DNA of 64,000 nt from Falsochrobactrum tianjinense (GTDB lineage Bacteria; Pseudomonadota; Alphaproteobacteria; Rhizobiales; Rhizobiaceae), in contig NZ_JAHRVA010000001.1 in NCBI RefSeq assembly GCF_019100495.1, forward strand, positions 812,597 through 876,596, written 5' to 3'. Of this stretch, positions 53,354 to 62,632 are shown piece by piece. Below the pieces are notes generated by a model. That model searched no databases. It was not told where the DNA came from and saw only the letters and a list, made by a program, of their open reading frames with translations. The stretch's first letter is position 1. The number at the start of each line of letters is the position of its first letter. The position numbers and the translations under genes are program-made.

Positions 53354-54475
53354 TCAGACGAATTTTTGAATGCGCTGCGCATCCGCGAGCGCTTCGGGGA
53401 GGGCGGCTTCGAAAACATCGAGCTGTTCATTGATGCCGACGCTCACACGAATGCAGCGATCGAGAACTGGCGCGCCGGGCTTGCGCACAAAAACATCGCG
53501 GGCGATCAGTCCGTTGAGCACCGCCGTTGCAAATGCGCCATCAGCGCCGCAATCAATGGCGACGAAATTGGTGGCTGAGGGGATCGCGACAAGACCGTTC
53601 TGCTCGGCAATTTTCCCGATTCGATCCCGCCCCGCATGGATTTTTCCGACCACTTCACGCAGATAGGCCTGGTCTTTGAGAGCCGCGATCCCCGCCGCCT
53701 GTGCAATCCGGTTGACCGCGAAATGATCGCGAATCTTGTCGAAAGACCGGATCGCCTCGGCGCAGCCTATGACATAGCCGCAACGAATGCCCGCAAGCCC
53801 ATAAGCCTTTGAGAGCGTGCGCATCCGCAATATATTGGGCCGATCGGTCTCGAAAGCGGGAAAGGCTGTTTCAGGACCGGTTTCGCAATAGGCTTCATCG
53901 AGAATCAGCATCGTGGATTCAGGAACCCGCTCGATGAAGGATTGAATATCCGCGCCTTCATGCCATGTGCCCATCGGATTATCGGGATTGGCAATATATA
54001 GAATCGCGGGCTCTTCATTGCGCGCCATATCGATGAGGGCATCGAGATCTGGCCTGTCCTCTTTATAAGGTACGCTCAGCAACTGCCCGCCATAGCCCGA
54101 GACATGATAATTGAACGTCGGATAGCCGCCGAGGGAATTGATTACCTTATCGCCCTGCTGGACATATTGCCTGACGACCAACCCCAGCAGGGCATCGACA
54201 CCGGCGCCGGGCATGACGTTTTCAACATTGATGCCGTGATGGGCCGCAATCGCCTGACGTAATTCACGGTTTTCCGGATCGCCGTATTTCCAGACTTCTG
54301 AGGCTTCTTTCTGCATTGCAGCGATGACGGAAGGAGCGGGGCCGAAGCTGCTTTCATTGGCGCCGATTCGTGCCGCAAACGGCTTTCCACGCTGCATTTC
54401 CAGCGTTTCCGGGCCAACGAATGGTACGGTTTCGGGGAGGCTTTTCACAAGGGGTGTAAGACGAGGCGATGCCAT
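53354..54475 (-). CDS. hisC: Histidinol-phosphate aminotransferase-like PLP enzyme
   Basis: The 373-residue fold-type I aminotransferase starts with the HisC phrase RIGANESSFGPAPSVI, with NPDNPMGTW, LDEAYCETG and the pyridoxal-phosphate lysine in LSKAYGLAGIRCGY. HisC converts imidazole acetol phosphate to histidinol phosphate; related paralogues act on phenylalanine or tyrosine, so this may be a HisC2-type enzyme. No other histidine genes are nearby. The ATG at 54475 is the only good start. Confidence 0.85.
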   Translation of the reverse strand: MASPRLTPLVKSLPETVPFVGPETLEMQRGKPFAARIGANESSFGPAPSVIAAMQKEASEVWKYGDPENRELRQAIAAHHGINVENVMPGAGVDALLGLVVRQYVQQGDKVINSLGGYPTFNYHVSGYGGQLLSVPYKEDRPDLDALIDMARNEEPAILYIANPDNPMGTWHEGADIQSFIERVPESTMLILDEAYCETGPETAFPAFETDRPNILRMRTLSKAYGLAGIRCGYVIGCAEAIRSFDKIRDHFAVNRIAQAAGIAALKDQAYLREVVGKIHAGRDRIGKIAEQNGLVAIPSATNFVAIDCGADGAFATAVLNGLIARDVFVRKPGAPVLDRCIRVSVGINEQLDVFEAALPEALADAQRIQKFV

Positions 54476-54675
54476 GGCGTTTCCGGTCGGTTTGGTCTGG
54501 GGGAACGCAAGGACCGCAAAAACCAGCCTTCCGCACCCGATAATGGATCAGGGCTCAGGCATATCAACTTGTCCCGCCTCTTTCTATATAGAGAGGAAAG
54601 AAACATATTCTCTTATGGAAGCAAGGAACCAGAAATTCCAAGAGTATAAGTGATTTCAAGGGCTTGGAGAAACAA

Positions 54676-54765
54676 TGGCGGAGAGGATGGGATTCGAACC
54701 CACGAGACCCTTCCGGGTCTACTCCCTTAGCAGGGGAGCGCCTTCGACCACTCGGCCACCTCTCC
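54676..54765 (-). tRNA. tRNA-Ser (GCT anticodon)
   Basis: The minus strand reads GGAGAGGTGGCCGAGTGGTC, pairs with CCTCTCC and an encoded CCA at the 3' end. The anticodon loop CTGCTAA carries GCT, for AGC/AGU serine codons. A long variable arm (GTAGACCC...GGGTCTC) is present, as expected for tRNA-Ser. Confidence 0.97.
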
Positions 54766-55348
54766 GGTAAGGGCGAGATAGCCGGTACGCTTCATCATTT
54801 CAAGCGATTTGCGCGCTGGAAGGTAAAATTCCCGCCAGAATCTCATTCTTTATATAAAGGCATATGCGAATAACCGCGATTTCATGCTTCCCGGAACGGT
54901 CTTAGGCAGTGTCCGGGCGACTCGCGCGGAGCCGGGATTCGCCTGTTTCGTGATGGAGCCGGTTTGTAAACGCATTTGCCGGAGAGCGGTTGCCATAATT
55001 CCACAGCCATGGCGCAGATTCGGCACCTCTCATTTCCTGATTGCTAAAAAATACGTCTTTTCAAGCGTTAAGAGGAGTTAACAGGCATTAAGCAATGTTA
55101 AAAATGTCTGAATTTCTCAATCCAAAGGCGGCGAATTCGTGTCTTTTCTGCAACAACCCCTCTGCATAGCGGTCTCGCAGGGGGTGGGAAGCTATATTCG
55201 ATGTTGAAACGAAAAAGCTGGCGAGTATCTTCACATCCAGAAGAAGGAGCGCTTCGGGGCGACTTTTTCATCAGGGGATGGGGACAGGTTGTCCTTCAGC
55301 CAAATCAAAATGCCCAGACCCATTTTTAACTTTGACTGGAGGTCAGAA
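54766..55348 (+). promoter_or_regulatory. Porin upstream region with a periodic TTAA array and a leader hairpin
   Basis: About 580 bases without a convincing protein gene. Four TTAA boxes lie at 55068, 55078, 55088 and 55098, exactly 10 bp apart. A hairpin ACCCC-CTGC/GCAG-GGGGT at 55157-55185 with a bulge lies about 165 bases before the porin start, in what may be a long 5' leader. I cannot place a definite promoter. Confidence 0.5.
55068..55101 (+). promoter_or_regulatory. Array of four TTAA boxes with 10-bp period
   Basis: TTAA-N6-TTAA-N6-TTAA-N6-TTAA, with spacers GAGGAG, CAGGCA and GCAATG. TTAA is the half-site of the cell-cycle regulator CtrA, whose classic site is TTAA-N7-TTAA; the spacing here is one base shorter and helically phased. 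It lies 248 bases upstream of the porin start codon. Confidence 0.6.
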
Positions 55349-56416
55349 ATGAACATCAAGAGCCTTCTCCTCGGCTCCGCTGCCGCCCTGGTTGCAGCTA
55401 CCGGCGCTCAGGCTGCCGACGTAATCGTCGCGCCAGAGCCAGAAGCAGTTGAATATGTCCGCGTCTGCGATGCTTACGGCGCTGGCTACTTCTACATTCC
55501 GGGTACCGAAACCTGCCTGCGCGTCCATGGCTATGTCCGTTACGACGTCAAGGCTGGTGACGATGCTTACTCTGGTTTTGACCGTGAAGGCTGGGATAAG
55601 GGCGCTCGTTTCGCACTGCGTCTTTCGACCGCTTCGGAAACCGAACTCGGCACCCTGTCGACCTTCACCGAACTGCGCTTCAACTATGGCGCTGATTCTT
55701 CGGGCATTGACGGCGTATACGGTGATGCGTCCGGTAGCACCGATCTGCGCTTCGCTTACATCAAGCTCGGTGGCCTGAAGGTCGGTATCGACGAATCCGA
55801 ATTCCACACCTTCACTGGTTACCTCGGCGACATCATCAACGATGACGTGGTCGACGCTGGTACCTACCGCACGGGCAAGATCTCGTACACCTTCACTGGC
55901 GGAAACGGCTTCTCTGCCGTGCTCGCTCTCGAAGAAGGCGGCGATGACTACGTAATCGACGAATATGTACCGCATATCGTTGGTGGCCTGAAGTACGCTC
56001 AGGGCTGGGGTTCGATCGCAGCCGTTGCAGCTTATGACTCGGTTATCGAAGAATGGTCTGCAAAGGCTCGTTTGGACGTTAACCTCACCGAACAGTTCTC
56101 GGCCTGGGTACAGGGCGGTTATTCTTCGGAAGAAGGCATCGACCAGAACTACGGTCGTTGGGGCGGCGATTGGGCTGTCTGGGGTGGCCTGAAGTTCAAG
56201 GCAACCGAGCGCGCAGCAATCAACTTCCAGGCTGCTTACGAAGACTGGGGTAAAACCGCTCTTGCTGCTAACGTAGCTTACCAGCTCGTACCTGGCTTCA
56301 CCATTACGCCAGAAGTCACCTACACCAAGTGGGACACCGATCATCCGCTTCGTGAAGCTGGTCTTGTTGAAAAAGACGCATTCGGAGCAACGATCCGCTT
56401 CCAGCGTTCGTTCTAA
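55349..56416 (+). CDS. Omp2-type outer-membrane porin
   Basis: The 355-residue porin precursor has a signal peptide (about 1-22, ending in GAQA before [20 protein letters not shown]). It is an alphaproteobacterial 16-strand porin (porin_2 family) with [20 protein letters not shown] and the terminal aromatic motif [10 protein letters not shown], which is the BAM recognition signal. It is close to Brucella Omp2a/Omp2b as I recall them, but loops differ and it is shorter than the 362-residue Omp2b. It forms trimers for diffusion of small solutes. The ATG at 55349 has a GGAGG upstream. A strong terminator follows. Confidence 0.92.
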   Translation: MNIKSLLLGSAAALVAATGAQAADVIVAPEPEAVEYVRVCDAYGAGYFYIPGTETCLRVHGYVRYDVKAGDDAYSGFDREGWDKGARFALRLSTASETELGTLSTFTELRFNYGADSSGIDGVYGDASGSTDLRFAYIKLGGLKVGIDESEFHTFTGYLGDIINDDVVDAGTYRTGKISYTFTGGNGFSAVLALEEGGDDYVIDEYVPHIVGGLKYAQGWGSIAAVAAYDSVIEEWSAKARLDVNLTEQFSAWVQGGYSSEEGIDQNYGRWGGDWAVWGGLKFKATERAAINFQAAYEDWGKTALAANVAYQLVPGFTITPEVTYTKWDTDHPLREAGLVEKDAFGATIRFQRSF

Positions 56417-56439
56417 TCCTTTCAGGATTGGTTACAGGA

Positions 56440-56468
56440 AACCCGGCAGCATCGCTGCCGGGTTTTTT
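56440..56468 (+). terminator. Strong intrinsic terminator after the porin gene
   Basis: AACCCGGCAGC and GCTGCCGGGTT form a perfect 11-bp stem with loop ATC, followed by a run of T, 24 bases after the porin stop. Confidence 0.95.
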
Positions 56469-56611
56469 GTCATGTGCGCTTGCGATAGAATCTTTGATTG
56501 ACAGCGGGGCCATTGCTGCCTTTCCTGTATCTATTAATGAATGCTTCGGATCGGATGGCGAACGGATTCCATATGCTTTATGTTGCGCAGAGATGCGTAA
56601 AAACAAGCAGG

Positions 56612-56653
56612 TAGAGCGGTTCCAATGATTCCATGAGAACCGAGGCCGCTCTA
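56612..56653. repeat. Intergenic palindromic repeat
   Basis: TAGAGCGG (56612-56619) pairs with CCGCTCTA (56646-56653), with inner GGTTC/GAACC. I recall this TAGAGCGGTTC...GAACC palindrome as a repeated intergenic element in Brucella-group genomes. It lies 18 bases before the next ORF. Confidence 0.6.
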
Positions 56654-56671
56654 TAGTATGAGGAAACCTAC

Positions 56672-57334
56672 ATGCCGATATTGATCGCTCAACTGGCGAT
56701 TCTTGTTGCCATTGCTTTTATTATCGGCTGTATTTTGAACCGCTTTGCCAAAAGCCGAATAAACGCCGGCAAGGATAGGGAAGACATTATCATCGCGGCT
56801 GCTCATGCAGCGCCCGCAATAGATGAAAAGCCGCAGGCTCTGGAAAGCCCCCAGGCTGCTGTCGTGCACATTGCAGAACCGCTCGAAGACGAGGATGAGG
56901 AAAAAACGGGCACGCCTGCGCTTCAATCAACAGCGGAAGAAACAGAAGGCCCTGCTCAAGCCATAGAAGAGGATGAACCGGAACATCCCGCTGAAAAGAT
57001 CGAGGAACAGCATCGACCGGAATGGCTTGAAGCCCCGCTTCGCGGCAAGGTGGACGACTTGACTGCCATCAAAGGCATCGGGGCGGCTGTGCAGGGCATG
57101 TTGCATGAACTGGGCATTTTCCATTATTCGCAGATCGCGCAATGGAACATGGAGGAAGCGGCATGGATCGAGCGCCGGATCGGCTTTTCTGGTCGAGTGA
57201 CGCGCGAAAACTGGGTGGCACAGGCAGGAAAACTTGCCGAATCAGCGCGCAAACCCGCGCCGAAACGCGCTGCCAAGCCGAAGAAACCTGCGTCGAAAAC
57301 GAGAGCCACCGCACCGCGCCGGAAAAAAACATGA
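56672..57334 (+). CDS. Membrane-anchored helix-hairpin-helix protein with basic tail
   Basis: The 220-residue protein has an N-terminal membrane helix (about 4-22), an acidic linker rich in Glu and Ala (about 35-125), a helix-hairpin-helix-like domain (about 126-185) with DDLTAIKGIGAAVQGMLHELG and WNMEEAAWIERRIGF, and a Lys/Ala/Pro-rich basic tail (190-220). The domain resembles the C-terminal extension of NuoE and the L21-associated HhH domain in Rhizobiales. DNA or RNA contact at the membrane is inference. The gene ends 25 bases before the convergent transglycosylase gene's stop. Confidence 0.65.
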   Translation: MPILIAQLAILVAIAFIIGCILNRFAKSRINAGKDREDIIIAAAHAAPAIDEKPQALESPQAAVVHIAEPLEDEDEEKTGTPALQSTAEETEGPAQAIEEDEPEHPAEKIEEQHRPEWLEAPLRGKVDDLTAIKGIGAAVQGMLHELGIFHYSQIAQWNMEEAAWIERRIGFSGRVTRENWVAQAGKLAESARKPAPKRAAKPKKPASKTRATAPRRKKT

Positions 57335-57359
57335 GCGTGATCGCCTGTATTTCGCTGGA

Positions 57360-59579
57360 TCAGGACCTGCCATGAACAAGATCGGCGCGTATATCGGCAT
57401 TGCCGGTAAGGCGCGTCTTGTAGACCTCATAATTCTCCATCACGCGCTGCACATAATTACGCGTTTCCGAATAGGGAATTCGCTCTATCCAGTCGATGAC
57501 CTCTTCGATAGGCTTGCCACGCGGATCGCCATATTTTTCGACCCACTGCAAAGCGCGGCGCGGCCCGGCATTATAACCGGCGAAGGTCAGCACATAGGAG
57601 CCGTCGAAACGGTCGAGCTGCTCGCCAAGAAAATGAGCGCCAAGCGTGGCATTATAAGCGGCGTCGGTAGTTAGCTTCTGGGATGAGAAAGCCATGCCGT
57701 TGCGGCTTGCGACATTTTTGGCGGTGGCTGGCATGAGCTGCAAAAGCCCGCGCGCGCCTGCTTTCGAGACTGCGCCGACATTAAATTCGCTCTCCTGCCG
57801 GGCGATGGCATAAGCAAGCGCCTTGCCCGATCCACTGATATTAGCGCTGGCGGGGATAGCGCCGAGCGGATGCGAAAGCGCGCCGACATCTAGTCCGCGC
57901 AGGGAAGCTGTCTTGCCGACACGCAAGGCGAGATAATGATTATCATTCTTTTCGGCCATGCTGGCGAGAAGGGCCAATTCGCCAACACTGCCAAGCTCTC
58001 GCGAGAGCAGCATATAAAGTGTGTTCGCCCGGTTGCTATAACCAATCTGTTCAAGCCTCCTGATTGCCTGAACCGCGGGATGGCCCGAAAAACGCACCCG
58101 CTCTGCGACGGATGGCTTTGGATAGGCCAGTTCGGGCGCTTTTTCGCCTAGTTTTGCGGCAGAAAGCTGGCCGTAAAAAGTGGTGCCGAAATGTGCCGAG
58201 CGGCGATAATAGTTGCGGGCATCGCCACCGCCACCGGCTTCAGCGGTGCGTCCTAGCCAGTAATAGGCGCGCGAAGCGGATATGGGGCGCGAAGAAATCT
58301 CTGCGATTTTAGTAAAATGCGGCACGGCAAGCTTCGGCTGCTTTAATGCGCGTAAGGCATACCATCCTGCGTGAAACTCGGCCTCAGCCGCCATTGCGGG
58401 TGATTCGGCAGCGTGTCCCGCAGCAAGTTTGTAGGCAAGTTGCGGCTTTCCGATATCGAGAAGCTCGCGCGAAAGGATGCGCCGCTCGACCCACCACGCA
58501 TCGGGATCGACAAGGGAGGATGTCTGGCGAGGAGCCTTGAGCATCAGTTCGGCGGCTTCGGTGAAGCGGTCCGCACGCCTTAGATGGCGGATTTGGAGAA
58601 ACAGATAGGCAGGGTTTGCATGCCAGAAAGCGTCCACATCGGCAATGACCTTGGCCGTATCGGGTGATTTTTTCGCCAATGCCGCAAAGGCTTTGTAAAG
58701 CGATTGTGCCTGCGCAGGCCCTGCAAGCTGCTTAGCCGATTGCAGGCGGTTATTATAAAGCGAGCGGATAATCCGCTTTTGGTGATCTTCGCGCGTCAGA
58801 ACTGCGCCGAATTCTTTTAGAATTCGGGTTTCCTCGTCGGCTGAAAGGCGCGCCTGCGGCCACCAGTGCGCGAGAAGCTTATGTACTTTGGCGGTATTTT
58901 CATCCGCCATATAGGCCCGGGCAAGGGCGATCATTCCTTCGGTTGTCTGTGGAAGTGTCGTGCCGAAAGTTGCGATCACCGTGCTGGCTGGCGGGTTTTC
59001 CTTAAGAAGAGCGCGCTCGGAATTACGGCGCAGCGCTGGCATTCCGGGCCAGCCAGGCAATTCGGAAGTGGCCGCGGCGATTTCGGCGCTTGGCACTCCG
59101 GCTGTCCCAGACGTTGCGATTGCCCATGTGAGGATCTGGCGATCGAGCGAGCCTTGCGGCATACCATTACGAAAGGCAAGCGCGCTGTCTGAATCGCCGG
59201 AATAAAGCGCGTCCAGTCCACTTTTAAGTGTTCCGGCTACGATGGCAGGATTTTCTATCCGGCCGAACGATGAGGTGATGACAGGATCGGGTGTCGCCGG
59301 GCGCGCCGTTGGAACTACCAGATTGATCGGCGATTCAGACGGCGCCAATCCCGGTATGGCTGGGGATGACAAAGGGCGCGCGAGCGGAGTCGGAACATTG
59401 GCGGGCAGGGAAGACTGGGCATAAGAAGGTGCGACCTGTCCCGCCAGCAGCGTGCTAGCCAAAATAAGGCCGCTCGAAACGAGCGTTCTTTGTTTTGTGG
59501 GCGTGGCTATATCTTTTTCCCGCTTGAACTGGCGAGGCGAGGCCCCAATAATGGGCAAGCTATTGTTTGAATGAGGCAT
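57360..59579 (-). CDS. Soluble-type lytic transglycosylase
   Basis: The protein (about 739 residues) has an N-terminal signal region, a long helical superhelix (U and L domains) and a C-terminal SLT domain with RQESEFNVGAVSKAGARGLLQLMP (catalytic Glu in ESEF), NATLGAHFLGEQLDRFDGSY and GYNAGPRRALQWVEKYGDPRG. It cleaves peptidoglycan glycan strands in the periplasm to make 1,6-anhydromuropeptides. I chose the ATG at 59579; the frame is open to 59642 but the extra residues are unlike a signal region. Confidence 0.9.
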   Translation of the reverse strand: MPHSNNSLPIIGASPRQFKREKDIATPTKQRTLVSSGLILASTLLAGQVAPSYAQSSLPANVPTPLARPLSSPAIPGLAPSESPINLVVPTARPATPDPVITSSFGRIENPAIVAGTLKSGLDALYSGDSDSALAFRNGMPQGSLDRQILTWAIATSGTAGVPSAEIAAATSELPGWPGMPALRRNSERALLKENPPASTVIATFGTTLPQTTEGMIALARAYMADENTAKVHKLLAHWWPQARLSADEETRILKEFGAVLTREDHQKRIIRSLYNNRLQSAKQLAGPAQAQSLYKAFAALAKKSPDTAKVIADVDAFWHANPAYLFLQIRHLRRADRFTEAAELMLKAPRQTSSLVDPDAWWVERRILSRELLDIGKPQLAYKLAAGHAAESPAMAAEAEFHAGWYALRALKQPKLAVPHFTKIAEISSRPISASRAYYWLGRTAEAGGGGDARNYYRRSAHFGTTFYGQLSAAKLGEKAPELAYPKPSVAERVRFSGHPAVQAIRRLEQIGYSNRANTLYMLLSRELGSVGELALLASMAEKNDNHYLALRVGKTASLRGLDVGALSHPLGAIPASANISGSGKALAYAIARQESEFNVGAVSKAGARGLLQLMPATAKNVASRNGMAFSSQKLTTDAAYNATLGAHFLGEQLDRFDGSYVLTFAGYNAGPRRALQWVEKYGDPRGKPIEEVIDWIERIPYSETRNYVQRVMENYEVYKTRLTGNADIRADLVHGRS

Positions 59580-59864
59580 TTCTAAGCCCCGCCCATCTCC
59601 CATAGGTTGCGTCCGTAATTGTAGTTGCGATGCATGAAACAAGGGTTAATAAAGGGTTATATTGCTGTTTGCGCCTGTTCGCCTCATGGCGGACTGCTAT
59701 AGGGAGAGGCGATATATTTATTGCAAAACCATCTCTGCATCGCTGTTTTACGCGCGCAATTTGCTTGCTCGATTCGCGCTGCAAGACTATGGTGCACCGC
59801 CTTGTGGGTGCCATGGATCAGCGTGGCGCAATGAGGCGCTTTATGTATTTTTCAGGAGTTCACG

Positions 59865-60746
59865 ATGCTGAAAGGCTCAATCACTGCACTTGTCACGCCA
59901 TTCGATAGTGAAGGGGCGTTCGACGAGAAAGCCTTTCGTGATTTTGTGAACTGGCAGATCGAAGAAGGTACGCAGGGGTTGGTGCCGGTTGGCACCACGG
60001 GTGAAACGCCTACCCTTTCGCATGACGAACACAAGCGTGTCGTTGAAGCCTGTATCGAAGTGGCAGCAGGCCGCGTGCCGGTAATAGCGGGTGCGGGCTC
60101 TAATAGCACGGTGGAAGCCATCGAGCTGGCGCAGCATGCGGAGCAGGCTGGCGCGGACGCGGTGCTCGTCGTTACGCCCTATTATAACAAGCCCAATCAA
60201 CGTGGCCTTTACGAACATTTCTCGCGCGTGGCGCGTTCGGTCTCAATCCCTGTCGTGATCTACAATATTCCGGGCCGATCGATTGTTGATATGCTGCCTG
60301 AAACCATGGGCGCACTGGCGCGCGACCACAAGAATATCATTGGCGTGAAGGATGCGACCGGCAAGATCGAGCGCGTATCCGAGCAGCGTGAAACCTGTGG
60401 CAAGGATTTCATCCAGCTCTCCGGCGAGGATGCGTCGGCGCTTGGCTTCAATGCCCATGGCGGGGTGGGCTGCATTTCCGTGACGGCCAATATTGCACCG
60501 CGCCTTTGCGCGGAATTTCAGGCGGCCTGCCAGGCTGGCGATTTTGGCCGTGCGTTGGAACTGCAGGATCGGCTGATGCCACTGCATAAGGCACTGTTCA
60601 TCGAGCCGAATCCATCCGGTCCCAAATATGCTTTGTCGCGCCTTGGCCGCGTCGAAAATGTCCTGCGCTCGCCCATGGTGACGGTTGAAGCCGCAACGGC
60701 ACAGAGAATCGAGCAGGCTATGCAGCATGCGGGGATTATCAACTGA
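59865..60746 (+). CDS. dapA: 4-hydroxy-tetrahydrodipicolinate synthase (DapA)
   Basis: The 293-residue enzyme condenses pyruvate and aspartate semialdehyde in lysine and diaminopimelate synthesis. The Schiff-base Lys162 is in GVKDATG, and Tyr133 in IYNIPGRS; the substrate loop [11 protein letters not shown] is at 42-52. The TIM barrel length fits. The ATG has AGGAG upstream. A terminator follows at 60775. Confidence 0.97.
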   Translation: MLKGSITALVTPFDSEGAFDEKAFRDFVNWQIEEGTQGLVPVGTTGETPTLSHDEHKRVVEACIEVAAGRVPVIAGAGSNSTVEAIELAQHAEQAGADAVLVVTPYYNKPNQRGLYEHFSRVARSVSIPVVIYNIPGRSIVDMLPETMGALARDHKNIIGVKDATGKIERVSEQRETCGKDFIQLSGEDASALGFNAHGGVGCISVTANIAPRLCAEFQAACQAGDFGRALELQDRLMPLHKALFIEPNPSGPKYALSRLGRVENVLRSPMVTVEAATAQRIEQAMQHAGIIN

Positions 60747-60774
60747 TCTGGCCAAATGCCGTTTTGGACGATTT

Positions 60775-60796
60775 ATGCTCCCGCTTGCGGGAGCAT
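60775..60796 (+). terminator. Intrinsic terminator after dapA
   Basis: ATGCTCCCGC and GCGGGAGCAT form a perfect 10-bp stem with a very short loop, followed by TTTACGTTT, 28 bases after the dapA stop. Confidence 0.8.
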
Positions 60797-60892
60797 TTAC
60801 GTTTGATGCCGCAGTTAACTTCTTGAATCAATGGGTTCTGCATCCCAAATATCGATTCCGATTTCAGAACCGATGCTGTATATGATGCGGTT

Positions 60893-61369
60893 ATGAATAA
60901 GCCGAAGAATTCTCCCGCGCGTAAAATCATTGCGGAAAACCGCAGGGCGCGCTTCAATTACGAGATCATCGATACTTTGGAAGCCGGTCTGGTTCTGACG
61001 GGCACCGAGGTCAAGTCATTGCGCGCTAATCAGGCCAATATAGCCGAAAGCTATGCGAGTTTTGAAAATGGCGAGTTCTGGCTGATCAATTCCTATGTGC
61101 CTGAATATACGCAGGGCAACCGTTTCAATCACGAACCGCGCCGATTGCGTAAGCTGCTGGTCAGCCGGCGCGAAATGTCCCGGCTGTTCAACTCTGTTTC
61201 TCGCGAAGGCATGACTGTCGTTCCGCTCAAGCTTTATTTCAATGATCGCGGGCGAGCCAAACTTGAACTGGCTCTGGCGCGTGGCAAGAAAACCCATGAC
61301 AAGCGCGAAACGGAAAAGCAACGTGACTGGAATCGCGAGAAGGCGCGGTTGCTGCGGGATCGCGGTTAG
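60893..61369 (+). CDS. smpB: SmpB, SsrA-binding protein
   Basis: The 158-residue protein binds tmRNA and brings it to stalled ribosomes for trans-translation. The order [30 protein letters not shown], then the beta-barrel, then the basic tail [19 protein letters not shown] is standard. The tmRNA gene is not in the window. Its stop abuts the stop of the convergent UDGb gene with no base between. Confidence 0.96.
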   Translation: MNKPKNSPARKIIAENRRARFNYEIIDTLEAGLVLTGTEVKSLRANQANIAESYASFENGEFWLINSYVPEYTQGNRFNHEPRRLRKLLVSRREMSRLFNSVSREGMTVVPLKLYFNDRGRAKLELALARGKKTHDKRETEKQRDWNREKARLLRDRG

Positions 61370-62020
61370 TTAAGCGGAAACCTCATTGAGATAGGCGCGC
61401 GCATTTCTGAAAATATCGCGAAACATTGGGTCGGTCAGCCGGCCCGTATTCGTATTGTAGCGCGAGCAATGATAGCTCGAAAATATGCGCAATTTCCCGA
61501 TATCCGTTACCTTTCCGTGTCCGAAAGGATGGCGGGCGACCGGTGCGCCCATGGCGCGGACGGTCGACTGATGCGCGATCGTACCCAATGTCACGACCGC
61601 TCGTAAATTTGCAAAATGCGTGAGCAGGGGGCTGAAAAACTGGCGGCAATTATTGATCTCGCTGCCTGTCGGCTTGTTTTCCGGTGGCACGCAGCGCACG
61701 GCATTCACAATGCAGGCGTCGAGCAGTCGCAGGCTGTCATCGGGGCGGGCCTCGAACTTGCCCGTTGCAAAACCGAATTCGCACAAGGTGCTGTAGAGAA
61801 GCTCGCCTGCATAATCGCCGGTGAAAGGGCGCCCGGTGCGGTTCGCCCCGCGTAGGCCCGGAGCCAGCCCGACGATCAGAAGCCGCACATCGTCGTCATG
61901 TGCAGGCAGAAAAGGAGAGACCGGCGCATTGTGCCATTGAGGCTCTTTGCGCCGCCATTCTTGTAAAAAATCATGCAGCCGGGGGCAAATGGCGCAATTC
62001 GGAGAGGGTTCTGAAATCAT
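61370..62020 (-). CDS. Uracil-DNA glycosylase, family 5 (UDGb) type
   Basis: The 216-residue protein has an N-terminal Cys pair (CAICPRL), the active-site segment GLAPGLRGANRTGRPFTGDY, NAVRCVPPENKPT and the final SSYHCSRYNTNTGRLT. This pattern is that of family 5 UDGb enzymes, which bind an Fe-S cluster through four cysteines and remove uracil and other deaminated bases. It differs from the family 4 enzyme at 45.5 kb. The gene converges on smpB without intergenic bases. Confidence 0.85.
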   Translation of the reverse strand: MISEPSPNCAICPRLHDFLQEWRRKEPQWHNAPVSPFLPAHDDDVRLLIVGLAPGLRGANRTGRPFTGDYAGELLYSTLCEFGFATGKFEARPDDSLRLLDACIVNAVRCVPPENKPTGSEINNCRQFFSPLLTHFANLRAVVTLGTIAHQSTVRAMGAPVARHPFGHGKVTDIGKLRIFSSYHCSRYNTNTGRLTDPMFRDIFRNARAYLNEVSA

Positions 62021-62050
62021 GGTCCTGCATGAACTGGACGCAGGAAGACG

Positions 62051-62632
62051 TCAATAGTCCTCATCTATATCTTCATCGTGACGGCGCTGCTGCTGCGGAC
62101 GCTCGGACGGGTCGCGCCCGATTTCCGCCTTCAGCGAAACGAGATCGATGAAATGATCTGCCTGCCGGCGCAATTCGTCGGAAATCATTGCAGGCTGCGT
62201 GGTGAGTGTCGAAACCACCGAAACCTTACGGCCTTTGCGCTGTAATGCCTCGGCCAGCGAACGGAAGTCGCCATCGCCCGAGAAGATCACGAAATGATCG
62301 ACCGTATCGGTGAGTTGCATGGCATCGACGGTGAGTTCGATGTCCATATTGCCCTTCACCTTGCGGCGGCCTGTGGAATCCGTGAATTCCTTGGCAGCTT
62401 TGGTGATAACCTTGTAGCCGTTATAATCGAGCCAGTCGATCAGCGGGCGGATCGACGAATATTCCTGGTCTTCCACCAGCGCCGTATAATAATAAGCACG
62501 CAGCAGGTAGCCGCGCTTCTGGAAAGCCTTCAATAATTTGCGGTAATCGATGTCGAAACCGAGAGTCTTTGAGGCTGCATATAAATTGGCGCCATCAATA
62601 AAAAGCGCAATCTTTTCACGAGAATCGAACAT
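62051..62632 (-). CDS. NYN-domain (LabA-like) protein
   Basis: The 193-residue protein starts MFDSREKIALFIDGANLYAA, the NYN/PIN-like fold, with GNMDIELTVDAMQLT and IFSGDGDFRSLAEALQRKGRKV carrying the acidic metal-binding residues (FIDGAN, SGDGDF). NYN proteins are predicted ribonucleases; the LabA group is of unknown substrate. The ATG at 62632 fits the family; an upstream in-frame start was rejected. The gene lies 30 bases upstream of the UDGb gene, so the two may be one unit. Confidence 0.88.
   Translation of the reverse strand: MFDSREKIALFIDGANLYAASKTLGFDIDYRKLLKAFQKRGYLLRAYYYTALVEDQEYSSIRPLIDWLDYNGYKVITKAAKEFTDSTGRRKVKGNMDIELTVDAMQLTDTVDHFVIFSGDGDFRSLAEALQRKGRKVSVVSTLTTQPAMISDELRRQADHFIDLVSLKAEIGRDPSERPQQQRRHDEDIDEDY

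Noticed and set aside
54664-54873. 69-residue open frame over the tRNA-Ser gene
   Set aside because: It reads through the antisense of a well-formed tRNA; translation is implausible.
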